Of a stretch of 64,000 nt of DNA, positions 43,341-53,329 are shown piece after piece. The DNA is from Talpa occidentalis. Its lineage: Eukaryota; Chordata; Mammalia; Eulipotyphla; Talpidae. Position 1 is the first letter of the stretch. Every line of letters begins with the position of its first letter. Location: NCBI RefSeq assembly GCF_014898055.3, contig NW_023604861.1:80572399-80636398 (forward strand). Direction: 5' to 3'. Below the pieces are notes generated by a model. That model was not told the origin of the DNA. It saw nothing but the letters and a program-made list of their open reading frames with translations, and did no database searches. Made by a program: the position numbers and the translations under genes.

Positions 43341-44580
43341 TTCACACACAAGAGGCTATGTTTTGAGGGTCTGCAGTACAAGTTCCCCATAACATAACTG
43401 TTTTTCCTCCCCCTCCTTCTCTGTTAAGGATTTTAAAACCCTGACCTTGATCTGTGTCCACTGGAATTTAGAGCCCAGGGGCTGGTGATAAGTCATGCCT
43501 AAAGGCTAGTGACTGTGGCTAGCCTGGTGGCAGAGGCAAGGAGAAGAAATTGCTTTGAAATCAGCTGTGTTTCCTGATTATTAAGACAAAGGATACATGT
43601 GTGAACATTTCCCTGTGTGCGCCACAGGTGAGAGAGTGACAACTGAGGCTTCTAAAGTCCTGCCTGAGAAGATACCCACAACCAGAAATGCTAGTTTGAA
43701 TCATTTGTCTAAACTGGACTTCTGAATGAACTCTGGTCTAGTACAAGGAGAATGGCAAATCCAATATCACTATGGATTTTTGGTTTATTCTCAGTGTCTG
43801 AACACAAAAGGAAGAAAACTTTCTAATCATCTTATCTCTGGTTTAGTAAATGAGGCCAACGTAAGATCAGAAGTCTCATTGACCCAGTTTGGTCATGTTT
43901 CCTGTCACAAGGAGTGACCCAGTTGCTTAAACAATCAAATATTCTTGTTGTGCCTCCCTTCCTGTTTCCTATTCACCTTTCAATGTTGTGAGGTGCTAGG
44001 ACAACTGCAATAGACACTGAGGCTCTGAGTCAAGATCTTTCTATTTGAATATTAGTTTTGAATTTGCTCATATTTTCTTTGAGAACATGCATAGAGTGCT
44101 TTCTCTCAATCCTTAAGTCAATAGTGTTTCAACAGGAAAGTAAATCACATTTGAAGATACCAGAGATGGAGCATATGACCTTTACCTTGTTGCTTAAATA
44201 TTTTGACATTAACAGTAGCTTTAGCAATCTGTTTTCTGACTCCATCTGAAAAACACTTGTTGGACAGTTACGGATAAGACTTGCTGGAATAGAGCCTCTG
44301 GTTTCATTTAAAGCTTGGTGAAAGATAGGAAGGAGTTTAAGATAATTTCCAGTTTATGACTTAGCAATACAGAGATGGCATTTTCATCATGAGTATAAGA
44401 AATATACTCAGTGTGAAAACTGATGCAGCTAGGTAGGAAATTACTGACTTTAAAGTTTGAGTTAGGCATCTAGGAGTACCTGACCAGTAGCAGGAATCTA
44501 TAGGAGATTGAAAAAAAGAAATCAAAGTGGAGTTATAGATTTCAGAGTGATAGCATATTCTTGGGTTTTGAAGCTGTAAA
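43341..44580. other. Intergenic; possible old repeat at the end
   Basis: No gene. About 44280-44520 reads like part of an ancient mammalian repeat (TTTGAGTTAGGCATCTAGGA), family unassigned. Confidence 0.3.
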
Positions 44581-44593
44581 ACTGAATGAGAGT

Positions 44594-45878
44594 TTGTAAA
44601 GATGTCTTTGACGTGCATGTCATGTAGTGTTTTGCCTATATTTTCTTCTATATATTTTATGGTTTCAGATCTTATGTCTACTCTTTAATCCATTTTGAGT
44701 TGGTTTTTGTGCATGGTGTGAGGTAGCAGTCCAGCTTCATTCTTTTGCATGTTTTCCCAGCACCATTTATTGAACAAACTTTCTTTGCTCCAGTGACACA
44801 TCACCCAAAGCAGTGATAGTGAAAGCAAAGATAAACAGCTGGGACTACATCAAATTAAAGAGCTTCTGCACAGCAAAAGAGACAATAACCAAAACAAAGA
44901 GAAACCCTACCAACTGGAAGAAAATTTTTGCATACAACACTAATGATAAAAGACTGATGACAAAAATCTACAAAGAGCTAATGAGACTCAACAAAAACAA
45001 AGAAAATAATCCAGTCAAAAAATGGGCAGAAGAACTAAAGAGAAACTTCTTCAAAGAGGAAATGCAAATAGCCAACAGGCATATGAAAAAGTGTTCAACA
45101 TCACTTGTAATCAGGGAAATGCAAATCAAAACTACAATGAGATATCATCTTACACCAGTGAGAATGGCACATATTAAAAAAACTAGCAACAACAAATGTT
45201 GGCGAGGGTGTGGAGAAAAAGAACTCTCCTGCACTGCTGGTGGGTGTGCAAAATGGTCCAACCACTATGGAGAGCTGTGTGGATATTTCTTGACCTACTA
45301 AAGATAGAGCTTCCATATGATCCAGCAACTCCACTCCTAGGTATTTACCCAAAGGACACAGAAACATTAATTCAAAAGGGCACCTGCAACCCCATATTTA
45401 TAGCAGCACTATTTACAATAGCTAAGCTATGGAAACAATCCAAATGTCCCAAAATAGATGACTGGATCAAGAAGATGTGGTATATATACACAATGGAATA
45501 TTACTCAGCAATCAAAAAAGATAAACACATGCAGTTTGCAGCAACATGGACGGAGCTAGAAGGGATCATGCTCAGCGAAATAAGTCAGAAAGAAAAAGAA
45601 AAATACCGGATGGTCCTACTCATAACACGAATTTAGAAAACTAAATAAGGGGCCAGGAAAAAGACTAATTAATACAAAGTAAAAATCAAAATCAACAAGC
45701 AACTATAAACCAGAGACACCATGGAAGGGGAGGAGGGAAAGGGAGAGGAAGGACTAGGGTCAAAATAAGGGGGGGGGGTACAATTGTATGGGAACTATAA
45801 CCAAAATGATAATGCATACATTGTGCAAAAATGAAAAATGATGTAAGAATTATATAAAATAAAATATTAATTAAAAAA
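44594..45878 (+). mobile_element. LINE-1 with 5' inversion (twin priming)
   Basis: 44594-44792 is ORF2 sequence in antisense; 44793-45878 is sense ORF2 C-terminus, 3' UTR and polyA. The two arms are adjacent in L1 order: the complement of the first ends in codons for MHVKDIFT and the second starts with codons for [18 protein letters not shown] sequence. A 13-bp duplication ACT(G/T)AATGAGAGT flanks the whole (44581-44593, 45879-45891). ORF2 is broken by a frameshift near 45200-45300. Confidence 0.9.
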
Positions 45879-45891
45879 ACTTAATGAGAGT

Positions 45892-46282
45892 GCCAAGGGA
45901 GAATAAGAGTTCCTGTGATTGTGCACTTATGCACTCAGTAATTATTGAGAGTCCACTATGTGATAATTGAAGGAATGTGAAAACATCCTGGGGAAATGTA
46001 CCCTTTAAAGACAAACATGTATAGATTATTCTTTCAAGAAACTTGATTAGGAGGGGGACTATATCTGTAGATGATAATTGGATGGAATAGAAAACCAAGA
46101 AAGCACTCCTTTTTAAGGATAAGAGAGATTTTCTGGAGCTGAAAATTGAGTTGAATTTTATCTACACTTGAAAAAAAATCTTTTTATAAAGGAGACAAAC
46201 ATAACAAAAATTTCAGTTGATTGTAAATGTTAATGGTCAATATACAGGATGGTATTATAAAATTATATTATAAAATTTTTCA
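45892..46282. other. Intergenic, unclassified
   Basis: AT-rich sequence without coding potential or a repeat I recognise. Confidence 0.3.
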
Positions 46283-46818
46283 GGGCCTCCCTGGTGGCAC
46301 AGTATGTTGAGTGCAGCATTGTGAAGCTGTCCATAGCCTCTGCAGCACAGGTTCAATTCCAGCCAGGGAGATACCCACATGGTGTGACAGACCTCTCCTG
46401 TCTCGCCCTCTGCTCCCCTCAGCAGTGTTTTCTGTCTGTCTGTCTGTTCTGTTCACCATTCTGTCTCTGGTGAATTTTCTCATCCTCCCACACCTCTGGC
46501 CTGTATGCCAGCTCTTGTATAAATAAATAAATCTTTTTTTCCCAAAGATTTATTTATATAAGCACTGGGTACAGTCAGAAGTGCAGGAGGGTGAGAGAAT
46601 TCACCAGAGCCAGAGCGGGGAACAGAACAGGCAGACTGATGAAACACACTGCTGAGGGGAGCAGCAGGCGCAGCAGGAGACATCTGTAGTGCCATGTGGG
46701 ACCATTGCTGGTGGCCGGGGATCGAACTGGCACTGCAGAGGCTGCGGGCAGCTTGGCAGCCCAGAGCTCAACCTCTGCGCCACCAGGGGAGGCCCTAAAT
46801 AAATAAATATTTTAAAAA
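46283..46818 (+). mobile_element. tRNA-derived SINE, subfamily II, host of a nested SINE
   Basis: Sense copy from GGGCCTCCCTGGTGGCACAG, with its tail interrupted at 46532 by another SINE and resuming at 46809. Its own duplication is ATAAAATTTTTCAG / ATAAAATTTTGCAG. Confidence 0.88.
46533..46795 (-). mobile_element. tRNA-derived SINE, subfamily I, nested
   Basis: Antisense copy with CAGTCAGAAGTGCAGG and AGAGCCAGAGCGGGG, inserted in the tail of the preceding SINE. TAAATAAATAAAT occurs on both sides (46520-46532, 46796-46808). Confidence 0.88.
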
Positions 46819-46832
46819 ATAAAATTTTGCAG

Positions 46833-47768
46833 TGATTTCAATAATATCTATTAATGCAATAATTCACTTTTATCTGTCATCTGGTTTTGCTCTGCAAATA
46901 ATGACTTTGAAGAATTACATTTCAAAAGAAAATGATTGGACAAACTTTAATTGATCATCTCCTCAACTAAGTGTTATATGGGTGGTGAAAAGTCCAGGCC
47001 CAACCCTGTGTTAGTATCTGCTTATAAATATAAATGCCAGTGAACCATATAGATGATCACCGTGATAAGACTAGGCTTTCATTTCTAGAAAACGTCTTAA
47101 AAAGTAAGAAAGTGGAAATGTCAAGGAAAATCTAGAAAACTGGCTTGAGGCTCTGTTTATACTAAAAGAAAAACTAAAGAATTTGAGTTTTTCCTTGTAG
47201 ATGCTGGGGAGCCATTTTTAAAGGGGATCTGAATGGAGATAGCTCAGAAGAATATGATTCAAAAGGCAGGATAATCAACTAGTAGATTATTGGAGTTTAT
47301 CTGTTTGGGAGGCAAGAGAATGTGGCAGTAGAAATAAGGATAAACAGAACTTGTTCAAAGGAAGAACCCATAGGTCATACTAAGTGGTGAGAAGTCCTCA
47401 GAGAGGACTCCACATCTTGATCCTTTGAGAGAACTAGGCCCTTAGAAGAAAAATGAAAAGCATAGAATGAGGATGGGTTTGGTATATGAGCTTGAAGACA
47501 GAAACAGAGGAGGTACAGGGATATGTTTAGACTCATGGACAAAGGAGAGCTGAAGTCCAAGGAGATGTACTCACCAAGAAGAATATGACATAAAAATAAG
47601 AAATGTGTGCAGCTTTGTGTCAGGACAGCTGGAAAGGCCCATGAATGGTGATTAGGAGCAGGAAGAGGAAGTAACAATGGGGGTTGGTAAAGATGTGGTC
47701 CACAGAAGAAGACTTTTAGCAGCCTAGAAAAAGCAAGAGAAGGGATCTGGTCAAGAGTAACAAATGCA
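46833..47768. other. Intergenic, possibly ancient repeat
   Basis: Purine-rich text such as AGGCAAGAGAATGTGGCAGT around 47190-47400 resembles a widespread ancient mammalian repeat. No gene. Confidence 0.3.
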
Positions 47769-48077
47769 GGGCCTCCCCGGTGGCGCAGAGGGTTGAGCCC
47801 AGTGCTGTGAAGCTGTCTGCAGCCTCTGCAGTGCCGGTTCAATTCCCAGCCTGCCAGGAAGATTCCCACATGGTGCGGCAGACCTCTCCTGTCTCGCCCA
47901 CTGCTCCCCTCAGCAGTGTACTTCGGTCCTTCTGCCTGTTCTGCTCCCTGCTCTGTCTCTGGTGAATCCTCTCACCCTTCTACGCCTCTGGCCTGTACCC
48001 TAGTGCTTGTATAAATAAATAAATCTTTAAATAAATAAATAAAACCTCATTAAATCATGGATTCTCTTTAAAAAAAA
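47769..48077 (+). mobile_element. tRNA-derived SINE with two-part tail
   Basis: Sense copy of subfamily II starting GGGCCTCCCCGGTGGCGCAG. After the (AAAT)n tail comes about 26 bp of other sequence (48044-48069) and a second A-run. AGAGT(A/G)ACAAATGCA flanks the whole (ends 47768; 48078-48092), so the extra piece came in with the SINE. Confidence 0.85.
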
Positions 48078-48092
48078 AGAGTGACAAATGCA

Positions 48093-49555
48093 TAGAGATT
48101 AAAGAGACTGAGGCTGCAAAAAGACAGTTGGGCTTGATCATTAAAGCATCATGGTAACCTCAAAGGAGAAATTTCTTTCAGTAGGTTGGTGAGGAGAAAA
48201 TCCATAGTACAGGGGAAATGGTGGGGATGAATGGAAAGCAGTGGTTGCAGGTTATCCATTCTAGAAGTTTTTTACAGTGCATTATAGGGAGATGGTTTAA
48301 ATTAGAACCTATGAGATATTTATTCACTGTTGAGTAAATAAGGCAAGCAAGAGATCCCCATTATTATGAAGCTTGCATTCTAGTGTGGGGGCAATAGTCT
48401 ATAAACAATGAAGACAACTTTACATATGGAAAATGCTATTGGTGAAAATAAGACAAGGTATGATCTAAACACATTCTAGTGTATAGAAAGAGAAGGGCAG
48501 CAATCCTGAGGCAGGACTGAGCACTGCATGTTCAGTGAACAAAAAAAGGTCCATACATTTGGTGCTTGACAACCTAGAGCAGAAATGATAAGTTACAGCA
48601 GAAAGACAGGGAAGTTTGGGAGTTTTTCTATGTGCAAAAGGACACAATCCATGGAGTTTTGAGAAATGACATGGTCACATCTACAACTTTCAAATTCTCT
48701 TTGACTCCTTTGTGAAGAATTGAAGGTAGACAGAGTTAAAGCTTGGAAACACAATATGGACCTGCTTAATAATTCAGGTGAAGGACCAGAGTAGCTTAGA
48801 CCAGACTGGTAGCACTGAAAGTGGAGAGAGGGGGTGAGACTTGGGATATGATTTGGTGGTAGAATCGTCAATAAGATGTGTTATATGATGCTGGGAAAAA
48901 TACACATAAAGGATGAATTCTAGGTTTTTGGTCTGAGTGACTGACTAAATAGTAGAACCGTTTGTTGAGATGTGAAACTGGGAGTTGTGCAGATGTGGGC
49001 TGTGGTAGGTGGTAGGACCTGGGAGTTTCGTTTTGCTCATGTGTGGCATGTCTTGAGTCATTCAAGTAAAGGTGGCGTTCAGAGGAGTGGTCAGAACAAA
49101 GTGAACAATTTTTCTCTTAGCTAGCGACTGAATATTTGAAAATTGTTGATTGAGGAGGGAACATGTTGGAGGAAGAAGAGAAGAGGTAGCAGACTGGGAA
49201 GAAGTGTTTTGGAGGAGATGGAGAAGAATTGTATCACTGGCCCAGAGGGAGGACTGCCATGGAAAAAAAGAGGGACTGTACTTATGTGAAAAAGGAAATG
49301 AAGACAGATGTAGAAATAGAATTCTTTAGAGGTTGAAAGGAAGAGAGAGGAGAGCTCATTTGAATGCCTTCTAACATTTCTCTAAATTAGGAAATGGAGT
49401 CACCTACTTGGGGGGATTTTAGTGAGAGAAACTGGTGGAAATATGAGGAGAAAGGTTTAGAATAGACATTGTGGTGACTCAGTTCATAGTAGATAGCATC
49501 AATCTTTATGTTATGCACAGGGTGAGAAAAGCCCTTGACCTTTCAGAAGTCTCAA
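48093..49555. other. Intergenic, largely ancient mammalian repeat
   Basis: Segments such as AAGCTTGCATTCTAGTGTGG (48370), GAGAAATGACATGGTCACAT (48660) and AATTCTAGGTTTTTGGTCTG (48916) occur in the order of a long ancient interspersed repeat common in mammals. I cannot name its family with confidence. No gene. Confidence 0.4.
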
Positions 49556-49566
49556 TGATCTTAGGA

Positions 49567-49811
49567 TTTTTTTTTAAGATTTATTTATTTATTTATGCGT
49601 ACAAGAGCTGGGGTGCAGGCCAGAGACAGAGTGGGGAACAGAACAGGCAGATATACTGAAATACACTTCTGAGGGGAGCAGTGGGTGAGACAGGAGAGGT
49701 CTGCTTCGCCATGTGGGTCACCTCCCTGGCTGGGGATTGAACTCATGCTACAGTGGCTGTGAAGAGCTTCATAGTGCTGTATTTTAACCCCTTGCGCCAC
49801 CAGGAGGCCCC
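49567..49811 (-). mobile_element. tRNA-derived SINE
   Basis: Antisense copy, tail AAGATTTATTTATTTATTTA, with a body deletion near CAGGCCAGAGACAGAG. A 9-bp TGATCTTAG duplication lies at 49556-49564 and 49812-49820. Confidence 0.88.
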
Positions 49812-49820
49812 TGATCTTAG

Positions 49821-50327
49821 ATATTTAGGCAAGAAGGAGGAACCTAATGGGAATGACCTGGACACCCAGGTGGGAGTGGAGAGACTAGCGGTAAGTTGAG
49901 GGTTGGTAGACTAGGTTTGGGGCGTTTGTGGGATACAGGTAGGGAACCTGAAGTATTGAGTGGGGCTGAGAGCTCTAGTATTGAGTGGGAGTGTTGAGTG
50001 GGACTGAGAGCTCTAGGTTCCTGTTATATTTCAGTATATCATACACTGTTGGGTATGTTGCTGCAGCCTAGAGATGTGAAAGTGCATCTAAAAATGTGGT
50101 CCACAGAGCAGCAGCAGCTGCAGTTCCCCCCCAGGGAATCTGTTAGAAATGCAGAAACTGGGGTTCCAGATGTCTGAGTCAGAGCTTGCATTTTCACTAG
50201 CTTCCAGGGTGATGTCCTATCAACATTGAAGTTTGTAATGAGCAGTTCTAGGAAATAAGGCTCTCTGTTAAAAATAAGAACTATGCATTTCTGTTGAAGA
50301 TCAGAGGATCTTTCACATAGATTAATG
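49821..50327. other. Intergenic with short imperfect tandem repeat
   Basis: At 49952-50013 the phrase TATTGAGTGGG...CTGAGAGCTCTAG is repeated imperfectly. Otherwise unclassified; no gene. Confidence 0.5.
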
Positions 50328-50341
50328 TGTTTTACTTTTTA

Positions 50342-50611
50342 TTTTTTTGAAGATTTATTTATTTATGCATACAAGAACTGGGGTACTGGCCAGAGGCGCA
50401 GGGCATGAGAGGACTTACCAGAGACAGAGTGGGGAACAGAACAGGAGGATTGACTGAAATACACTGCTGAGAGGAGCAGCGGGTAAGACAGGAGAGGTCT
50501 GCTGCGCCATGTGGGTAGCTCCCTGTCCGGCCTGGAATCGAACTCGTGCTGCAGAGGCTACAGATAGCTTCACAGTGCTGTGTTTAACCCCTAGTACCAC
50601 CAGGGAGGCCC
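50342..50611 (-). mobile_element. tRNA-derived SINE
   Basis: Antisense copy ending ACCACCAGGGAGGCCC. TGTTTTACTTTTTA duplicates at 50328-50341 and 50612-50625. Confidence 0.9.
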
Positions 50612-50679
50612 TGTTTTACTTTTTAACATCTTTATTTTTCTGATTAAATAAAAAGGACGTAGACTTGTAGAAGTGGAAA

Positions 50680-51600
50680 TATAGCTACAAAGAAGAGCTA
50701 ACACCTCCCAAGAGCATCCACACCCACATTAGTTAGCACGTTGATGTGAGCCAGTCACTGTCTAATCACCACAGAATTGGCACATGAATAGAATGGGTAC
50801 AGAGGCTGAGATGAAGGCCATGCATAGTGCTGAAAATATCAACTTCTGCTTTCAAAGGGTGACACTGCCATTGCTGAATGACCGAATAGTTCATAGCAAG
50901 AGAACAATGATGAACCTCCACTGTATCACTATTCTTTAAGAAAACCAATCAGTCACTTGGCAACTTGATTATGTTGGACACCTTCCATTCTGGAAAGTGT
51001 AAGGACTATTCTCATAGGAATAATCATCAATTCTGGATGTAGATGTCTCTTTTCTGTCCAAATAGACGTCAGCCAGCATCATGATCGAGGGTTTACAGAT
51101 TTCTGATCTAAAGCATAAGATCTAATGAGCAGACCCATTTCATAATGAAGGAGATGAAAAAATGGATCTAGTGCATGGCATCCTTTAGTCATCTGACATG
51201 TTGTACCATCCAGAAACTGCTGGAGTGGTAGATTGTTCAAGTGGCCCACTGAAAGAACAGTTAAAGTGACACTTCAGAGGCAAATCTCTGAAGGATGGGA
51301 ACTACCATCAAGGATACAGTATATCAACTGAATCAGAGTCCTCTTAAGGAGACTGTGTGAGAACCAAGGAAAGGAAGCTGGAGCAACCTCACTTGCCATC
51401 ATGCCTGATGACCTACCAGGTAAGTTTTGGCTACTGATCCTTGCAACTCTGGGCTCTGAAAGTTAAAGGTTTTCACCCCCAGGGAGCACATTCTTGCTGG
51501 AGGACACAATAAAATTTCTATTAAATTTCAAGCTATCATTGCCAACTGTGCATTTGAATTCCTCATATCTTGGGTCCAGCAAGCAAGAAGAGGAGTGACT
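50680..51600 (+). pseudogene. Decayed ERVL-class endogenous retrovirus pol remnant (integrase region)
   Basis: The sense strand follows, in order, the 3' part of ERVL/HERV-L-type pol as I remember it. Matching stretches are ATTATGTTGGACACCTTCCA (about 50968), ATCAATTCTGGATGTAGATG (51028), CTTCAGAGGCAAATCTCTGA (51272), AACCAAGGAAAGGAAGC (51363) and GGAGGACACAATAAAATTTC (51499). The stretch is full of stops and frameshifts and has no open frame longer than a few dozen codons. No env is expected in this class. No flanking LTR pair is identified. Confidence 0.7.
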
Positions 51601-51985
51601 AACTTGAAATAGAATTAAGAATGCAAGAGATTTACTGGAGCTAATGCTTAGGAAAGGTGAAAGTGTGTGTGAGAGCAGGGTTAGGAGCGTTTCACATCAA
51701 GAAGCAGATCTGACAATGGCTCAGCAAACTGATGGGTCTCCAGTGCAAAGATTGCCTGTTAGTGGAGTCCCATTCAGAGGAGTGATGGCTAAGACATTGG
51801 GGTCCACCGTAATTTGCTATTGGGAAGACTGGGGCCTCGGCTCAAAAGCTGAGGTAGTTAGAAAGGTGCTAACCATCCAGATCTTCAGCTAATGCTCCCC
51901 CTTATCTGTGAGTGGTTTCTTCTAGGAGGGAGATCTGAGAGGCACACCTCCTTGGTTCACACATTGTCTTATGAAGTAGACTTTA
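51601..51985. other. Unclassified, possibly LTR-derived
   Basis: It follows the pol remnant. AATGCAAGAGATTTACTGGA at its start resembles the edge of some mammalian LTRs, but no family can be assigned. The 82-codon open frame here has no recognised motif. Confidence 0.3.
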
Positions 51986-51998
51986 CCAACGCTTTTTT

Positions 51999-52637
51999 TT
52001 TTATTTGCTGATTGAAAGACACTTTTTTTAAGATTTCTTTTTTCTTTTTTTTTCATTTTATATATTTTTTACGTCATTTTTCATTTTTTTGCACTATGTA
52101 TGCATTTTCATCTTGGTTATAGTCCCCATAAAATTCCCCCCCCCTTGTTTTGATCCTACTCCCTCCCCCCGCTATCCCCCCTCCCCGTAGTGTGTCTCTG
52201 GTTTATGTTGTTTGTTGATTTTGATTTTTACTTTGTTATAATTAGTCTTTTTCCTAGTCCCTTATTTAGGTTTTCTAAATTCCCTGCTATGAGTGAGACC
52301 ATCAAAGCTGTGTGGAGATTCCTCATCCTGCTAAAGATGGAGATTTCATATGATCCAGCAATTCCACTCCTAGGTATTTACCCAAATGACACAGAAACAT
52401 TAATTCAAAAGGGCACCTGCACCCCTATGTTTACTGCAGCACTATTTGCAATAGGTCAGACATGGGAACAACCCAAATGCCCAAAAATAGATGACTGGAT
52501 CAAGAAGATGTGGTACATATATACCATGGAATAGTACTCAGCATTCAAAAAAGATAAACACATGCAATTTGCAACAACATGGATGGCGCTGGAAGGGATC
52601 ATGCTCAGCGAAATAAGCCAGAAAGAAAAAGAAAAAT
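51999..52637 (-). mobile_element. LINE-1 with 5' inversion (twin priming) and short 3' tag
   Basis: 52025-52303 is antisense L1 3' UTR; 52304-52637 is sense ORF2 C-terminus (LLGIYPNDTETLIQKGTCTP). In L1 order the arms meet almost exactly: one stops at AAAAATACC, the other starts at GATGGTCTCACTC. ACCAA(C/T)GCTTTTT flanks the element (51986-51998, 52638-52650). A 19-bp non-L1 tag (52004-52022) sits between two T-runs. Confidence 0.88.
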
Positions 52638-52650
52638 ACCAATGCTTTTT

Positions 52651-53035
52651 GATGGTAGAAGGGAATTATAGCACAGCATAAATAAGAAAATAACTTAATT
52701 GCAGTCTTACAGCCTTTCAAAATTTCCTGGCTCTTTCTGCTGAGAAGATAGTTCTGCCTGGACAGTGTGCTCCTTGCACTTCAGGCTGCAAGTAAACTGC
52801 AGAGCACCAATCTCAGTCTCCTCTCTTTACTCAGCTTCTCTTGATTCCCAGTTTCAAACTATCTCCTTGGATTATAAGGAACAACATCCAAGTTACTGTT
52901 AGTGTGTTAAGTTTCAAACTATCCCATCTAGGTTACTCTGTAACTTCCTTTTTGCAAAAGAAAGGACATGTAATGAGTTTTCTTTCTTCTTTTTCTTTTT
53001 TTAACTTTTCGGATGTTTATTTATTTATTTGTTTG
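52651..53035. other. Intergenic, unclassified
   Basis: GTTTCAAACTATC occurs twice, about 62 bp apart (52850, 52912). No gene. Confidence 0.35.
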
Positions 53036-53321
53036 TTTGTTTTTTAAAGATTTATTTATTTATGAATACAAGAACTGGGGTACAGGCCAAAGACACGGTG
53101 GGTGAGAGGATTCACCAGAGACGGAGTGGGGAACAGAAAAGGCAGACTGACTGAAAGACACTGCTGAGGGGAACAAGCGGGCAAGGCAGACCTCTCCTGG
53201 CAAGAGGTCTGCCTCGCCATGTGGGTTGCTCCCTGGCTGGCCAGTGATCAAATTCATGCTGCAGAGGCTGCAGATTTCTTCATAGTGTGGTGCTTAACCC
53301 CTTGCACCACCAGAGAGGCCC
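53036..53321 (-). mobile_element. tRNA-derived SINE with an internal fold-back
   Basis: Antisense copy ending CACCAGAGAGGCCC. Inside it, 53184-53195 and 53203-53214 are perfect 12-bp inverted arms around a 7-nt loop, made by an inverted copy of the AGAGGTCTGCC segment. Confidence 0.85.
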
Positions 53322-53329
53322 TATTTATT

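Noticed and set aside
44813..45636. Open frames of 162 and 146 codons
   Set aside because: They are the C-terminal part of LINE-1 ORF2, broken by a frameshift; not a cellular gene.
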